From positions 2,666,001 through 2,730,000 of the forward strand of contig NZ_CP053748.1 of assembly GCF_024400215.1 (NCBI RefSeq): a DNA stretch of 64,000 nt, read 5' to 3'. Positions 1 to 7,334 of this stretch are shown here, in pieces. How positions within the stretch are numbered: the first letter of the stretch is position 1; each line of letters opens with the position of its first letter. The notes under the pieces are model-generated. The model was given only the letters and a program-made list of their open reading frames with translations. It was not told the origin of the DNA and did no database searches. Both the position numbers and the translations under genes were made by a program. Source of the DNA: Massilia sp. erpn (lineage in GTDB: Bacteria; Pseudomonadota; Gammaproteobacteria; Burkholderiales; Burkholderiaceae_D).

Positions 1-428
1 CCATAGCGCAGCATCACCGGCAGCGAGATCAGGCCCATGGAAATCACCGAGGCTGCCACCACACCGGTGGTCGCCGCCAGCAGGGCGCCGACAAAGATCA
101 CTGCGTACGCCACGCCGCCGCGGATCGGGCCGAACAACTGGCCGATGGTGTCGAGCAGGTCCTCGGCCATGCCCGAGCGTTCCAGGATCAGGCCCATGAA
201 GGTGAAGAAGGGGATGGCCAGCAAGGTGTCGTTGGCCATGATGCCGTAGATGCGGTTGGGCAGCGCCTGCAGCAGCTCGGGTTTCAGCAGGCCCAGCTCG
301 ATGCCCACCAGGCCGAAGAACAGGCCGTTGGCCGCCAGCGAGAAGGCCACCGGAAAGCCCGACAGCAGGAATACCACCAGCGCGCCGAACATGATGGGCG
401 CGATGTTCGCAATGATGAAAGCTTCCAT
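1..428 (-). CDS. TRAP transporter large permease (DctM family), C-terminus outside window
   Basis: The reverse strand reads in frame from an ATG at 428 to the window edge without a stop, giving about 142 residues. The start MEAFIIANIAPIMFGALV, a long hydrophobic segment, and later GFPVAFSLA and TTGVVAAS stretches are typical of the DctM/SiaM large subunit. That subunit is the ion-coupled carrier of tripartite ATP-independent periplasmic transporters in the inner membrane. The small permease gene lies directly upstream on the same strand (30-bp gap). The substrate-binding protein is not visible, so the substrate (an organic acid or similar) cannot be named. The family call is firm; completeness cannot be judged. 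Confidence 0.9.
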   Translation of the reverse strand, partial: MEAFIIANIAPIMFGALVVFLLSGFPVAFSLAANGLFFGLVGIELGLLKPELLQALPNRIYGIMANDTLLAIPFFTFMGLILERSGMAEDLLDTIGQLFGPIRGGVAYAVIFVGALLAATTGVVAASVISMGLISLPVMLRY

Positions 429-458
429 ATCTTTTATTGTCCGTTCTTGTCAGAGATT

Positions 459-1037
459 TCAGTTCATCTTGTTGGCAGCCTTGATCGCCTCGATTTCCTC
501 TTCGGGTGTGGCGACCTGCTTGGAGAAGGCGCTGGCGTCGAGCTTCCCGTTGAGGAAGGCGATGCGCTTGATGATCTCGGACAGTCCCTGCAGAACCATC
601 AGAATGAAGCCGACCGGCACCAGGATCTTGGCCGGCCAAACGATCAGGCCACCGGCATTGCTGGACATCTCGCCGCTGCGCAGAGACTCGAGGGCGAAGG
701 GCACGCCGTAGTACAGGATGATCAGCGAGATCGGCATCAGGAAAAACACAAAGCCGAACAGGTCGATCCAGACCTGGGTGCGTTTGGAGAAGCGGCCGGC
801 GATGACGTCGATGCGCACATGCTCGTCGCGCCGCAAGGTGTGGCTGGAGGCCAGCATGAAGACGGCGGCGAACAGATACCACTGGATTTCCAGCCAGGCG
901 TTGGAGCTGGCGTTGAAGGCGTAGCGTATCAGCGCATTGCCGGTGCAGATGATGACGGCAAGCAGCAGCGCCCAGGAAACGGCCGCTGCCACCTTGTCGT
1001 TGAGTGTATCGATTGCCCGCGAAACTGGCATGAACAT
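459..1037 (-). CDS. TRAP transporter small permease (DctQ family)
   Basis: A protein of about 192 residues with four predicted membrane segments: near residues 18-40 (SWALLLAVIICTGNALIRY), 50-70, 93-115 and 130-155. The motif LEIQWYLFAAVFMLASSHTL followed by DEHVRIDV is characteristic of DctQ small subunits, which pair with DctM in the inner membrane. An in-frame ATG at 1052 would add five residues, but GGAGGAG then sits inside the coding region about six bases before the ATG at 1037, so 1037 is preferred. The C-terminal tail (about 40 residues) is charged and probably cytoplasmic. It forms an operon with the downstream large permease. argH lies about 95 bp upstream on the same strand, possibly a separate unit. 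Confidence 0.9.
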   Translation of the reverse strand: MFMPVSRAIDTLNDKVAAAVSWALLLAVIICTGNALIRYAFNASSNAWLEIQWYLFAAVFMLASSHTLRRDEHVRIDVIAGRFSKRTQVWIDLFGFVFFLMPISLIILYYGVPFALESLRSGEMSSNAGGLIVWPAKILVPVGFILMVLQGLSEIIKRIAFLNGKLDASAFSKQVATPEEEIEAIKAANKMN

Positions 1038-1131
1038 TCTTGTCTCCTCCATCCTCTTCTAAGGGGCGCTGCGTTGGCGCCCAGGTTCGGGTAAATGCTT
1101 TGTGATGCCGCGTGACGGTGTGCCGCTGTAT

Positions 1132-2529
1132 TTACATGGCGAGCTGGCTCCTTACGCGGGCGATGGCGGCGCGCACCTGGTTCGGCGCGGTGCCGCCGAC
1201 GTGGTCGCGCGCGGCGACCGAGCCCTCCAGCGTCAGCACGGCGAACACGTCGTCGCCAATCAGCGGCGAGAAGGTGCGCAGCTGCTCGAGCGACAGGTCG
1301 GCCAGGTCGCAGCCGAGGGTATCGCAGGCGCGTACGGCGTGGGCCACGGCTTCGTGGGCGTCGCGGAAGGGCAGGCCTTTTTTCACCAGGTAGTCGGCCA
1401 GGTCGGTGGCGGTGGCATAGCCTTGCAGCGCGGCGGCGCGCATGGCGTCCGGCTTGACGCTGATGCCGCCGGCCATGTCGGCGAAGATGCGCAGGGTGTC
1501 GACCACGGTGTCGACGGTGTCGAACAGCGGTTCCTTGTCTTCCTGGTTGTCCTTGTTATAGGCCAGGGGCTGGCCCTTCATCAGGGTCAGAAGGCCCATC
1601 AGGTGGCCGTAGACGCGGCCGGTCTTGCCGCGCGCCAGTTCCGGCACGTCGGGGTTTTTCTTCTGCGGCATGATGGACGAGCCGGTGCAGAAGCGGTCGG
1701 CGATATCGATGAAGCCCACGCGTGGGCTCATCCAGATCACCAGCTCTTCGGACATGCGCGAGACGTGCATCATGATCAGCGATGCGGCGGCCGTGAATTC
1801 GATGGCGAAGTCGCGGTCGGAGACGGCGTCCAGCGAGTTGTGGCAAACGTCGTCGAAGCCCAGGGTTTTCGCCACGCGCAGGCGGTCGATGGGGAAGGTG
1901 GTGCCGGCCAGCGCGGCCGCGCCCAGCGGCAGGCGGTTGACGCGCTTGCGGCAGTCGGCCATGCGCTCGGCGTCGCGGCCGAACATTTCGACATAGGCCA
2001 GCATATGGTGGCCGAAGGTGATCGGTTGCGCCACCTGCATATGGGTGAAGCCGGGCAGGATGGTATCGGCGTTCTTCTCGGCCAGGTCGGTCAGGGCGGT
2101 GCGCAGCTGGTGCAGCAGGGCGCTGATGTCGTCGATGGCCGAGCGCACGTACAGGCGGATATCGGTGGCCACCTGGTCGTTGCGCGAGCGGCCGGTGTGC
2201 AGGCGCTTGCCGGCATCGCCGACCAGCTCGGTCAGGCGTTTTTCAATGTTCAGGTGGACGTCTTCCAGGTCCAGCAGCCATTCGAACTGGCCGGCTTCGA
2301 TCTCCTGCGAGATCTGCGCCATGCCGCGCTGGATTTCGGCCAGGTCGGCGGCCGGGATGATGCCTTGCGCCGCCAGCATTTCGGCATGCGCCAGCGAGCC
2401 CTGGATATCGGCTTTGGCCATGCGGTTATCGAAGAAGACCGAGGCGGTATAGCGTTTTACGAGGTCGGAAACAGGTTCGGAAAAGCGCGCCGACCAGGCT
2501 TCGCCCTTCTTGGAGAGTTGTGCAGTCAT
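1132..2529 (-). CDS. argH: argininosuccinate lyase
   Basis: 465 residues, the normal length for ArgH. It carries the fumarase/aspartase-superfamily signature [12 protein letters not shown] near residue 285, which holds the catalytic serine loop. It also has [11 protein letters not shown] (substrate binding, about residues 115-125) and the [13 protein letters not shown] segment containing an active-site histidine. The enzyme splits argininosuccinate into arginine and fumarate, the last step of arginine biosynthesis, as a cytoplasmic homotetramer. A TATAAT-like box lies about 28 bp before the start (2557-2562 on the minus strand). It is near a predicted cyanophycin-degradation locus that would also yield arginine, but argH is often located alone and the proximity may be chance. 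Confidence 0.97.
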   Translation of the reverse strand: MTAQLSKKGEAWSARFSEPVSDLVKRYTASVFFDNRMAKADIQGSLAHAEMLAAQGIIPAADLAEIQRGMAQISQEIEAGQFEWLLDLEDVHLNIEKRLTELVGDAGKRLHTGRSRNDQVATDIRLYVRSAIDDISALLHQLRTALTDLAEKNADTILPGFTHMQVAQPITFGHHMLAYVEMFGRDAERMADCRKRVNRLPLGAAALAGTTFPIDRLRVAKTLGFDDVCHNSLDAVSDRDFAIEFTAAASLIMMHVSRMSEELVIWMSPRVGFIDIADRFCTGSSIMPQKKNPDVPELARGKTGRVYGHLMGLLTLMKGQPLAYNKDNQEDKEPLFDTVDTVVDTLRIFADMAGGISVKPDAMRAAALQGYATATDLADYLVKKGLPFRDAHEAVAHAVRACDTLGCDLADLSLEQLRTFSPLIGDDVFAVLTLEGSVAARDHVGGTAPNQVRAAIARVRSQLAM

Positions 2530-2556
2530 GATGGAGGTCCGGTTGTACTTGAACTG

Positions 2557-2562
2557 ATTATA
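2557..2562 (-). promoter_or_regulatory. candidate -10 box of argH
   Basis: TATAAT reads on the minus strand about 28 bases upstream of the argH start codon, which is a normal distance for a promoter with a short leader. No convincing -35 hexamer was found at 16-18 bp, so this is only a candidate. Confidence 0.3.
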
Positions 2563-2667
2563 AACAAGGTTGGCTTGCGGAAGGCTATTGGCGCGGCCAC
2601 TGCGCTACAATGAGTTGCTGATTCGGTAATATTGCGTAGAAATTCAGGCAAGAGGAGAGCGAAGCGG

Positions 2668-3216
2668 ATGAAGAAGATTATGTATACCTTGCTGCTGATG
2701 GCATTGGCGGCGGTGGCGGCGGCCAGCGTGGCCTGGGGCTACCGCCCGCCCCAGCCGATGCCGTCCGATGTGAACAGCATCGACAGCCTGGTGGACGCCT
2801 ATTACCAGACCATGTCCGGCGGCAAAGGGCAGCCGCGCGACTGGAATCGCCTGCGCACCCTGTTCCGCCACGATGCGCGTCTGATCTCCCTGCGCCGCGA
2901 CAAGGAGAGCGGCAAGCTGGTGTCGCGCATGGTCACGGTGGAGGAATACATCGGCGGCAGCGTGAACTACTTTGGCAAGGAAGGCTTTTACCAGACCGAG
3001 ATGCGGCGCCAGGTCGACCAGTACGGACAGATGGCCCATGTGCTGAGCAGTTATGAGGTCAAGCACGAGCGCGGCGACGCCGCGCCTTTCCGCCGCAGCT
3101 TGAGCAGCATCCAGCTGGTGGGCGATGGCGAACGCTGGTGGATCCAGTCCGTGGTCTGGCAATCGGAGGAGGACGCCACCGCGCTGCCGCCGCAATATCT
3201 GAAGCAGACGCCATGA
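2668..3216 (+). CDS. exported NTF2/SnoaL-like protein of unknown function
   Basis: About 182 residues. The start at 2668 is chosen because GAGGAGAG lies 10-15 bases upstream and because translation from there gives a clean signal peptide or membrane anchor (MKKIMYTLLLMALAAVAAAS). The earlier frame opening at 2632 has no ribosome site. The mature part begins with SIDSLVDAYYQTMSG and contains DWNRLRTLFRHDARL, a DGERWWIQSVVW strand and other elements of the NTF2-like/DUF4440 fold, a small alpha+beta barrel often used for binding or simple hydrolysis. No catalytic residues can be assigned. Its stop overlaps the start of the next gene (ATGA), so the two are translationally coupled. The biochemical role is unknown. 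Confidence 0.75.
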   Translation: MKKIMYTLLLMALAAVAAASVAWGYRPPQPMPSDVNSIDSLVDAYYQTMSGGKGQPRDWNRLRTLFRHDARLISLRRDKESGKLVSRMVTVEEYIGGSVNYFGKEGFYQTEMRRQVDQYGQMAHVLSSYEVKHERGDAAPFRRSLSSIQLVGDGERWWIQSVVWQSEEDATALPPQYLKQTP

Positions 3217-3671
3217 GCCGGCTGCAGATCAGCGACGATCCGGCCCTGCTCGACATCGGCCTGATCCACCGCTTCCTCAGCGAACAGACGGCGTGGGCCA
3301 GGGATATTCCGCGCGCCACGGTGGAGCGCGCGCTGGCCAACTCCCTGTGTCTTGGCGGCTATCTGAATGGAAGCCAGATCGCTTTCGCCCGCGTCACCAC
3401 CGACCGCGCCACTTTCGCCTATCTGGCCGATGTGTTCGTACTGCCCGCGCAGCGCGGCAAGGGCTACAGCAAGCAGCTGATAGAGGCGGTGCTGGCCCAT
3501 CCCGATCTGCAGGGGCTGCGCCGCTTCATGCTGGCCACCTCCGATGCGCACGGCCTGTACGCGCAGTATGGCTTTGCGCCGCCGGCCCGGCCGGCGACGC
3601 TGATGGAGCGCTATTTCCCCACCATTTACCAGGATCAGGCTACTGCCATTGCATCAGGCAAGGCGGAATAA
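3213..3671 (+). CDS. GNAT-family N-acetyltransferase
   Basis: 152 residues starting at the ATG that overlaps the previous stop (ATGA). The acetyl-CoA binding motif A is visible as VFVLPAQRGKGYSKQLIEAVL (V-F-V-x5-R-G-x-G-x-S), around residues 70-90. Motif B follows with FMLATSDAHGLYAQYGFAP, the usual 'LYxxxGF' element. GNAT enzymes move an acetyl group from acetyl-CoA to an amine; the acceptor cannot be predicted. It is coupled to the NTF2-like gene. The last 32 bases overlap the end of the convergent YfcC-type transporter gene, so the two transcripts are antisense at their ends. Confidence 0.88.
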   Translation: MSRLQISDDPALLDIGLIHRFLSEQTAWARDIPRATVERALANSLCLGGYLNGSQIAFARVTTDRATFAYLADVFVLPAQRGKGYSKQLIEAVLAHPDLQGLRRFMLATSDAHGLYAQYGFAPPARPATLMERYFPTIYQDQATAIASGKAE

Positions 3672-5028
3672 GCAGCAGCAGGGCCAGCGCCAGGTAGATC
3701 AGCTGCAGCGGCACCATCCAGCGCGCCCAGGTCAGCCAGGGAATGCGCGCCAGGGCCAGCACGCCGACGGTGATGCCGGAAGTGGGGATCATGGGCGTGG
3801 TGAACTCGCCGAACTGGTAGGCCAGGATGGCAGTCTGGCGCGTTACGCCCACCAGGTCGGCCAGCGGCGCCATGATCGGCATGGTCAGCGCGGCCTGGCC
3901 GGTGCCGGAGTGGATGAAGAAGTTGATCACAGACTGGATCAGGAACATCTTCTGCGCCGCGAACACCGGGCTGGAAGACTGCACCAGGGGCATCAGGCCG
4001 TGCAGCATGCTGTCGATGATATTGGCATCGCGCGCCAGGATCATGGTACCGCGCGCCAGCGCGATCACCAGCGCCGTGGTCACTAGATCGCGCGCACCCT
4101 GCAGGAAGGACGCCACCATCTCGTCGGTGCCGAGGCGGCCGACGATGCCGACCAGGATGGCCATGCTCAGGAACAGGGCGGCGATCTGCTCGATATACCA
4201 GCCGAACTGCACCACGCCGAACACCATGGCGCCCAGGGTGGCGACGAAGATCCACAGCACCAGGCGGTGCTGCAGGGTCATGCCGCTGAAGCCGCTCAGG
4301 TCGAGCTGCTGTTCCTTGCGCTTTTCGCAGTCCAGCACCCAGGTCGGGCTTTTCTCGGGATGGCGCTTGATGCGCGCCGCATACCACATCAGGAAGACGA
4401 TGGTGACGGCGGTGGCGATGACCCACACGATGATGCGGTAAGCCATGCCGGAAAACACCGGCAGCCCGGCGATGCCCTGGGCGATGCCGACATTGAAGGG
4501 ATTGAGGAAGGCGGCCGAAAAGCCGACCTGCGAGCCGACAAAGGGAATCGACACGCCCACCACCGAGTCATAGCCCAGCGCCAGCGCCAGCGGCACGAAG
4601 ATCAGGATGAAGGGAATCGCTTCCTCGTTCATGCCGAAGGTGGCGCCACCCAGCGAGAACATGGTGACGAAGACCGGAATCAGGGCCGCGCGCACGAAGC
4701 GCGAATGGCTGTGGGCGCGCGCGATGGACTTGATCAGGGCGTCGATGGCTTCGGTTTTTTGCAGCACGGCGAAGGCGCCGCCCACGATCAGCACGAAGCC
4801 GATGATCAGCGCCGCCTCGGCAAAGCCCTTGATGGGCGCCATCATCAGTGCCGCCAGTCCCTGCGGCTTGCTGTCGATATAGTGGAAGGAGGCCGGATCG
4901 ATCAGCTGCTTGCCGTTGACCAGATGGGTATCGTATTTGCCGCCGGGGACCAGCCAGGTCGCCAGCGCGATCAGGGCCAGAATGGCGAACAGCAGGACAA
5001 AGGTATTGGGCAGTTTGAATTTTTTCAT
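3640..5028 (-). CDS. YfcC-family inner-membrane carrier (DcuC-like superfamily), candidate beta-Asp-Arg or amino-acid transporter
   Basis: 462 residues with about 12 hydrophobic segments, starting MKKFKLPNTFVLLFAILAL. The FGMNEEAIPFILIFVPLALALGYD region and GSQVGFSAAFLNPFNVGIAQGIAGL are hallmarks of the YfcC/C4-dicarboxylate anaerobic carrier-like (PF03606) group. That group also contains arginine/ornithine exchangers and related carriers for anionic or zwitterionic amino compounds. The gene lies 21 bp downstream of, and on the same strand as, the zinc hydrolase gene. Together they diverge from an RpiR regulator and a TonB receptor/cyanophycinase operon. From this context, import of cyanophycin dipeptide or its products is a reasonable inference, not something the sequence proves. 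The 3' end overlaps the convergent GNAT gene. Confidence 0.85.
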   Translation of the reverse strand: MKKFKLPNTFVLLFAILALIALATWLVPGGKYDTHLVNGKQLIDPASFHYIDSKPQGLAALMMAPIKGFAEAALIIGFVLIVGGAFAVLQKTEAIDALIKSIARAHSHSRFVRAALIPVFVTMFSLGGATFGMNEEAIPFILIFVPLALALGYDSVVGVSIPFVGSQVGFSAAFLNPFNVGIAQGIAGLPVFSGMAYRIIVWVIATAVTIVFLMWYAARIKRHPEKSPTWVLDCEKRKEQQLDLSGFSGMTLQHRLVLWIFVATLGAMVFGVVQFGWYIEQIAALFLSMAILVGIVGRLGTDEMVASFLQGARDLVTTALVIALARGTMILARDANIIDSMLHGLMPLVQSSSPVFAAQKMFLIQSVINFFIHSGTGQAALTMPIMAPLADLVGVTRQTAILAYQFGEFTTPMIPTSGITVGVLALARIPWLTWARWMVPLQLIYLALALLLLIPPCLMQWQ

Positions 5029-5049
5029 GCGAGTCCTTGGCAGTTCGCC

Positions 5050-6180
5050 TTATTGGCTCAGCAGGTCGCCGGCGCGGTAAGCCTGCACCCCCGCCACCTT
5101 GCCCACGTTCCAGCCGCGCAGCACATGGCGGTGCGCCGTGCGGGCGTAGAAGATGCCATCCACCGTGCAGCGCAGCGGCGTGGTATGGCCGCTCACCGGA
5201 TCGATCACGTCGGCCACCACCTCGCCGGCCTTCAGGCGTTCGCCCAGCTGGCGGTGGTAGACCAGCACCCCCGCATGCGGCACGATGATAGGTTCCGAAC
5301 CTTCCAGCGGCGTCATGGCGCACAGCGGCGCGGGCAGGGCGGCGGCTACGCCGGCCGCATCGCCGTCGATCACGCCGTTCAGGGTCAGGTAGCAGAGCAG
5401 GGCTTCAGCATCGCGTTCGGCCAGCTCGTAGTGCACGTCCATCTCGCCGCGCAGTTCCACCGTCACCGCCATGCAGGATGGTGGAATCGGCGTGGCGGAG
5501 CCGAAATGGCTTTGCAGATCCCACCACAGGCGGCTGCAGGCTTCGTCGAAAGGTTCGCCGCCGGCGGCCAGCGAGAGCAGCACGGCCTGGGCGCCCATCA
5601 GGCGCGCCAGCGGCGCCACGGCCGGCGCCAAGGGCGTGCCGGCGTAGATATGCAGCGTGGCTTCGTTATCGCAATGCAGGTCGAACACGAAGTCGGCATC
5701 GATGGCCATGTCCAGCAGATGCTTTTTCAGCGTTTCGGCATCGCTGGCCGGTTGCCAGCGCGCGATGGACTGGCGCGCATGCGCGCGCACCAGGCCAATG
5801 TTTTCCTGCGCATCGCCGCCCAGCAGGCCGGCCAGCGATTGTTTGAGTTCGTCGGCCACATGCTTGAAGCCGCGGTTGAAATTGATGCCGCTGGCCAGCT
5901 CGAAGCGGCCGAAGGGCGCGCCGTGCACGGCCTGCGCCAGGCCGATGGGATTGGCGGCCGGCACCAGGATGATTTCGCCGCGCACCTTGCCCTCGGCCTC
6001 CAGTGCGATCAGGCGCTTGCGCAGGAACTGGGCCACCAGCATGGCCGGCACCTCGTCGGCATGCAGCGAGGCCTGGATATACACCTTCTTGCCCTGGCCG
6101 GGCGTGCCGAAGTGGAAGCTGTGGAGCGCATAGCTGGCGCTGCTGTGCGGCGCCGAAATCGGATGTGTGTGTGCTTGCAT
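5050..6180 (-). CDS. zinc hydrolase of the succinylglutamate desuccinylase/aspartoacylase (M14-like) family; candidate cyanophycin-dipeptide hydrolase
   Basis: 376 residues from the preferred ATG at 6180. An in-frame ATG at 6222 lacks a ribosome site. Zinc-ligand pattern: SLHADE (H40-x-x-E43) and, after a GINFNRGF substrate-binding segment (N102, R103), FDLHCD with H169. This is the order found in AstE/AspA enzymes. The C-terminal third (about residues 290-376) resembles the beta-rich lid domain of the family. Members cleave amide bonds of N-acyl amino acids such as aspartyl or glutamyl derivatives. As I recall, an enzyme of this M14-like type (CphZ) hydrolyses beta-Asp-Arg, the product of cyanophycinase. 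The neighbouring tandem cyanophycinases make that activity the leading hypothesis. It has no signal peptide, so it is cytoplasmic, downstream of uptake. Confidence 0.85.
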   Translation of the reverse strand: MQAHTHPISAPHSSASYALHSFHFGTPGQGKKVYIQASLHADEVPAMLVAQFLRKRLIALEAEGKVRGEIILVPAANPIGLAQAVHGAPFGRFELASGINFNRGFKHVADELKQSLAGLLGGDAQENIGLVRAHARQSIARWQPASDAETLKKHLLDMAIDADFVFDLHCDNEATLHIYAGTPLAPAVAPLARLMGAQAVLLSLAAGGEPFDEACSRLWWDLQSHFGSATPIPPSCMAVTVELRGEMDVHYELAERDAEALLCYLTLNGVIDGDAAGVAAALPAPLCAMTPLEGSEPIIVPHAGVLVYHRQLGERLKAGEVVADVIDPVSGHTTPLRCTVDGIFYARTAHRHVLRGWNVGKVAGVQAYRAGDLLSQ

Positions 6181-6244
6181 GGGTTGCCCTGTGTTGGCGC
6201 CGCGGTGGAAATTTCGCCCCATTATGTAGCACGATTTTCACAAA

Positions 6245-6356
6245 GTAAATTGATGTAAATATTCCTGCAGAAAAATATTGAGTTTTGCGCATGATGTGCG
6301 TAAAGTCGGATCTAGTTGATTTTTTCGCCACCGTAAATTCTGTAAATCGATTTACA
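6245..6356. promoter_or_regulatory. divergent control region with GTAAAT boxes and a perfect 16-bp palindromic operator
   Basis: The gap between the zinc hydrolase (minus) and rpiR-like gene (plus) carries a perfect palindrome, TGTAAATCGATTTACA, at 6341-6356, just upstream of the regulator start at 6379. Further GTAAAT half-sites occur at 6245-6250, 6255-6260 and 6333-6338. The spacing places one cluster near each divergent start. RpiR/MurR-type proteins bind palindromes in divergent regions next to their own gene, so this is the likely operator set. Assignment to this regulator is inference. Confidence 0.65.
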
Positions 6357-6378
6357 TGCATGCAGTGCCGGGAGAGTA

Positions 6379-7287
6379 ATGAAACCATCCATCGCCGCCG
6401 AAGCTTCCTCGCCTGAAGTGGCTTTCGCCCACTCGGCATTGGGCCGGCTGCTGCTGCGCGTGCTGGCCGACGACGGTTCTTCCCACACCAAGAAAACGCT
6501 GGCGAACTATCTGCTGCGCCATCAGATGCGCGTGACCGCGCTCGGCATCGAGGAACTGGCCGAGAGCTGCAAGGTCTCGACCGCCACGGTCAGCCGCTTC
6601 GCGCGCGACATCGGCTTTCGCAATTACGCCGCCATGCGCGGCGCCGTGGCCGACACCCTGCAGGAAGTGCTGCAGCCGGTGGAAAAACTGCGCAGCTCCA
6701 TCGAACAGCGCCGCCGCACCTCGCCGGTGGCCGAGTCGCTCGAATACGCGCTCGCCAATATCACCACCACGGCCAGCAATCTGGCCCAGCCCCAGATCGA
6801 AGCCGTGGTGCGCAAGCTGACCAAGGCTCGCACCGTGTATGTGATGGGTTTCGGCCTGTCCTCGCATCTGGCGGGCGCCATGGTGCAGCACCTGCAGCCT
6901 TTCTGCGCGCATGTGGTGGAGGTGGTGGGCATAGGAGGATCGGAGGTGGCCGCCGGCCATCTGGTGAATATCTCGGAGAAGGACGTGGTGGTGGCCATCT
7001 CCTTCCCGCGCTATACCGTTGACTGCTGCCGCCTGGCCAGCTTTGCCAGGGACCGTAAGGCCGCCATCGTGGCGCTGACGGATTCGCCGGCCTCGCCGCT
7101 GGCGGCGCTGGCCGACCATCTGCTGTGCGCGCAAAGCGTGCATCCGGTGCTGCCCAGCAGCAGCAGCACGGCCCTGGCCGTGATCGAGGCGCTGGCTGCG
7201 GCGCTGATGGTGTCGAACCGCGGCAATGTGGAAAAAGCAGCCCAGTTAACGGAGGTGATCGCCACTTACCTTTATGGCAAGCGCTAA
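6379..7287 (+). CDS. RpiR/MurR-family transcriptional regulator (HTH + SIS domain)
   Basis: 302 residues. An N-terminal winged HTH of the RpiR type (about residues 20-95) includes RVTALGIEELAESCKVSTAT and VSRFARDIGFRNYAAMR, the usual recognition-helix pattern. A SIS sugar/phosphosugar-type ligand domain follows (about residues 135-270), with VYVMGFGLSSHLAGAMVQHL, VVVAISFPRYT and a SSSSTALAVIEAL phosphate-loop-like region. The gene diverges from the hydrolase-carrier pair and precedes the TonB receptor and cyanophycinases by 47 bp. It is therefore the probable local regulator, acting through the palindrome just upstream. SIS domains usually bind phosphosugars; here the effector may differ. The start ATG at 6379 follows GGGAGAG. 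Confidence 0.9.
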   Translation: MKPSIAAEASSPEVAFAHSALGRLLLRVLADDGSSHTKKTLANYLLRHQMRVTALGIEELAESCKVSTATVSRFARDIGFRNYAAMRGAVADTLQEVLQPVEKLRSSIEQRRRTSPVAESLEYALANITTTASNLAQPQIEAVVRKLTKARTVYVMGFGLSSHLAGAMVQHLQPFCAHVVEVVGIGGSEVAAGHLVNISEKDVVVAISFPRYTVDCCRLASFARDRKAAIVALTDSPASPLAALADHLLCAQSVHPVLPSSSSTALAVIEALAAALMVSNRGNVEKAAQLTEVIATYLYGKR

Positions 7288-7334
7288 GCAAGCGATAATA
7301 AGTACTTCTACAATAAAAAATGGGGATTGACCGA

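Noticed and set aside
1053..1131. Terminator between argH and the TRAP small permease
   Set aside because: A GGGCGC/GCGCCC hairpin exists but no T-run follows on the minus strand, so it is too weak to call.
1132..2529. argH as a member of the cyanophycin locus
   Set aside because: It makes arginine, whereas the locus would release it. It lies on the minus strand and is separated from the carrier gene by two unrelated genes, so chance neighbourhood is more likely.
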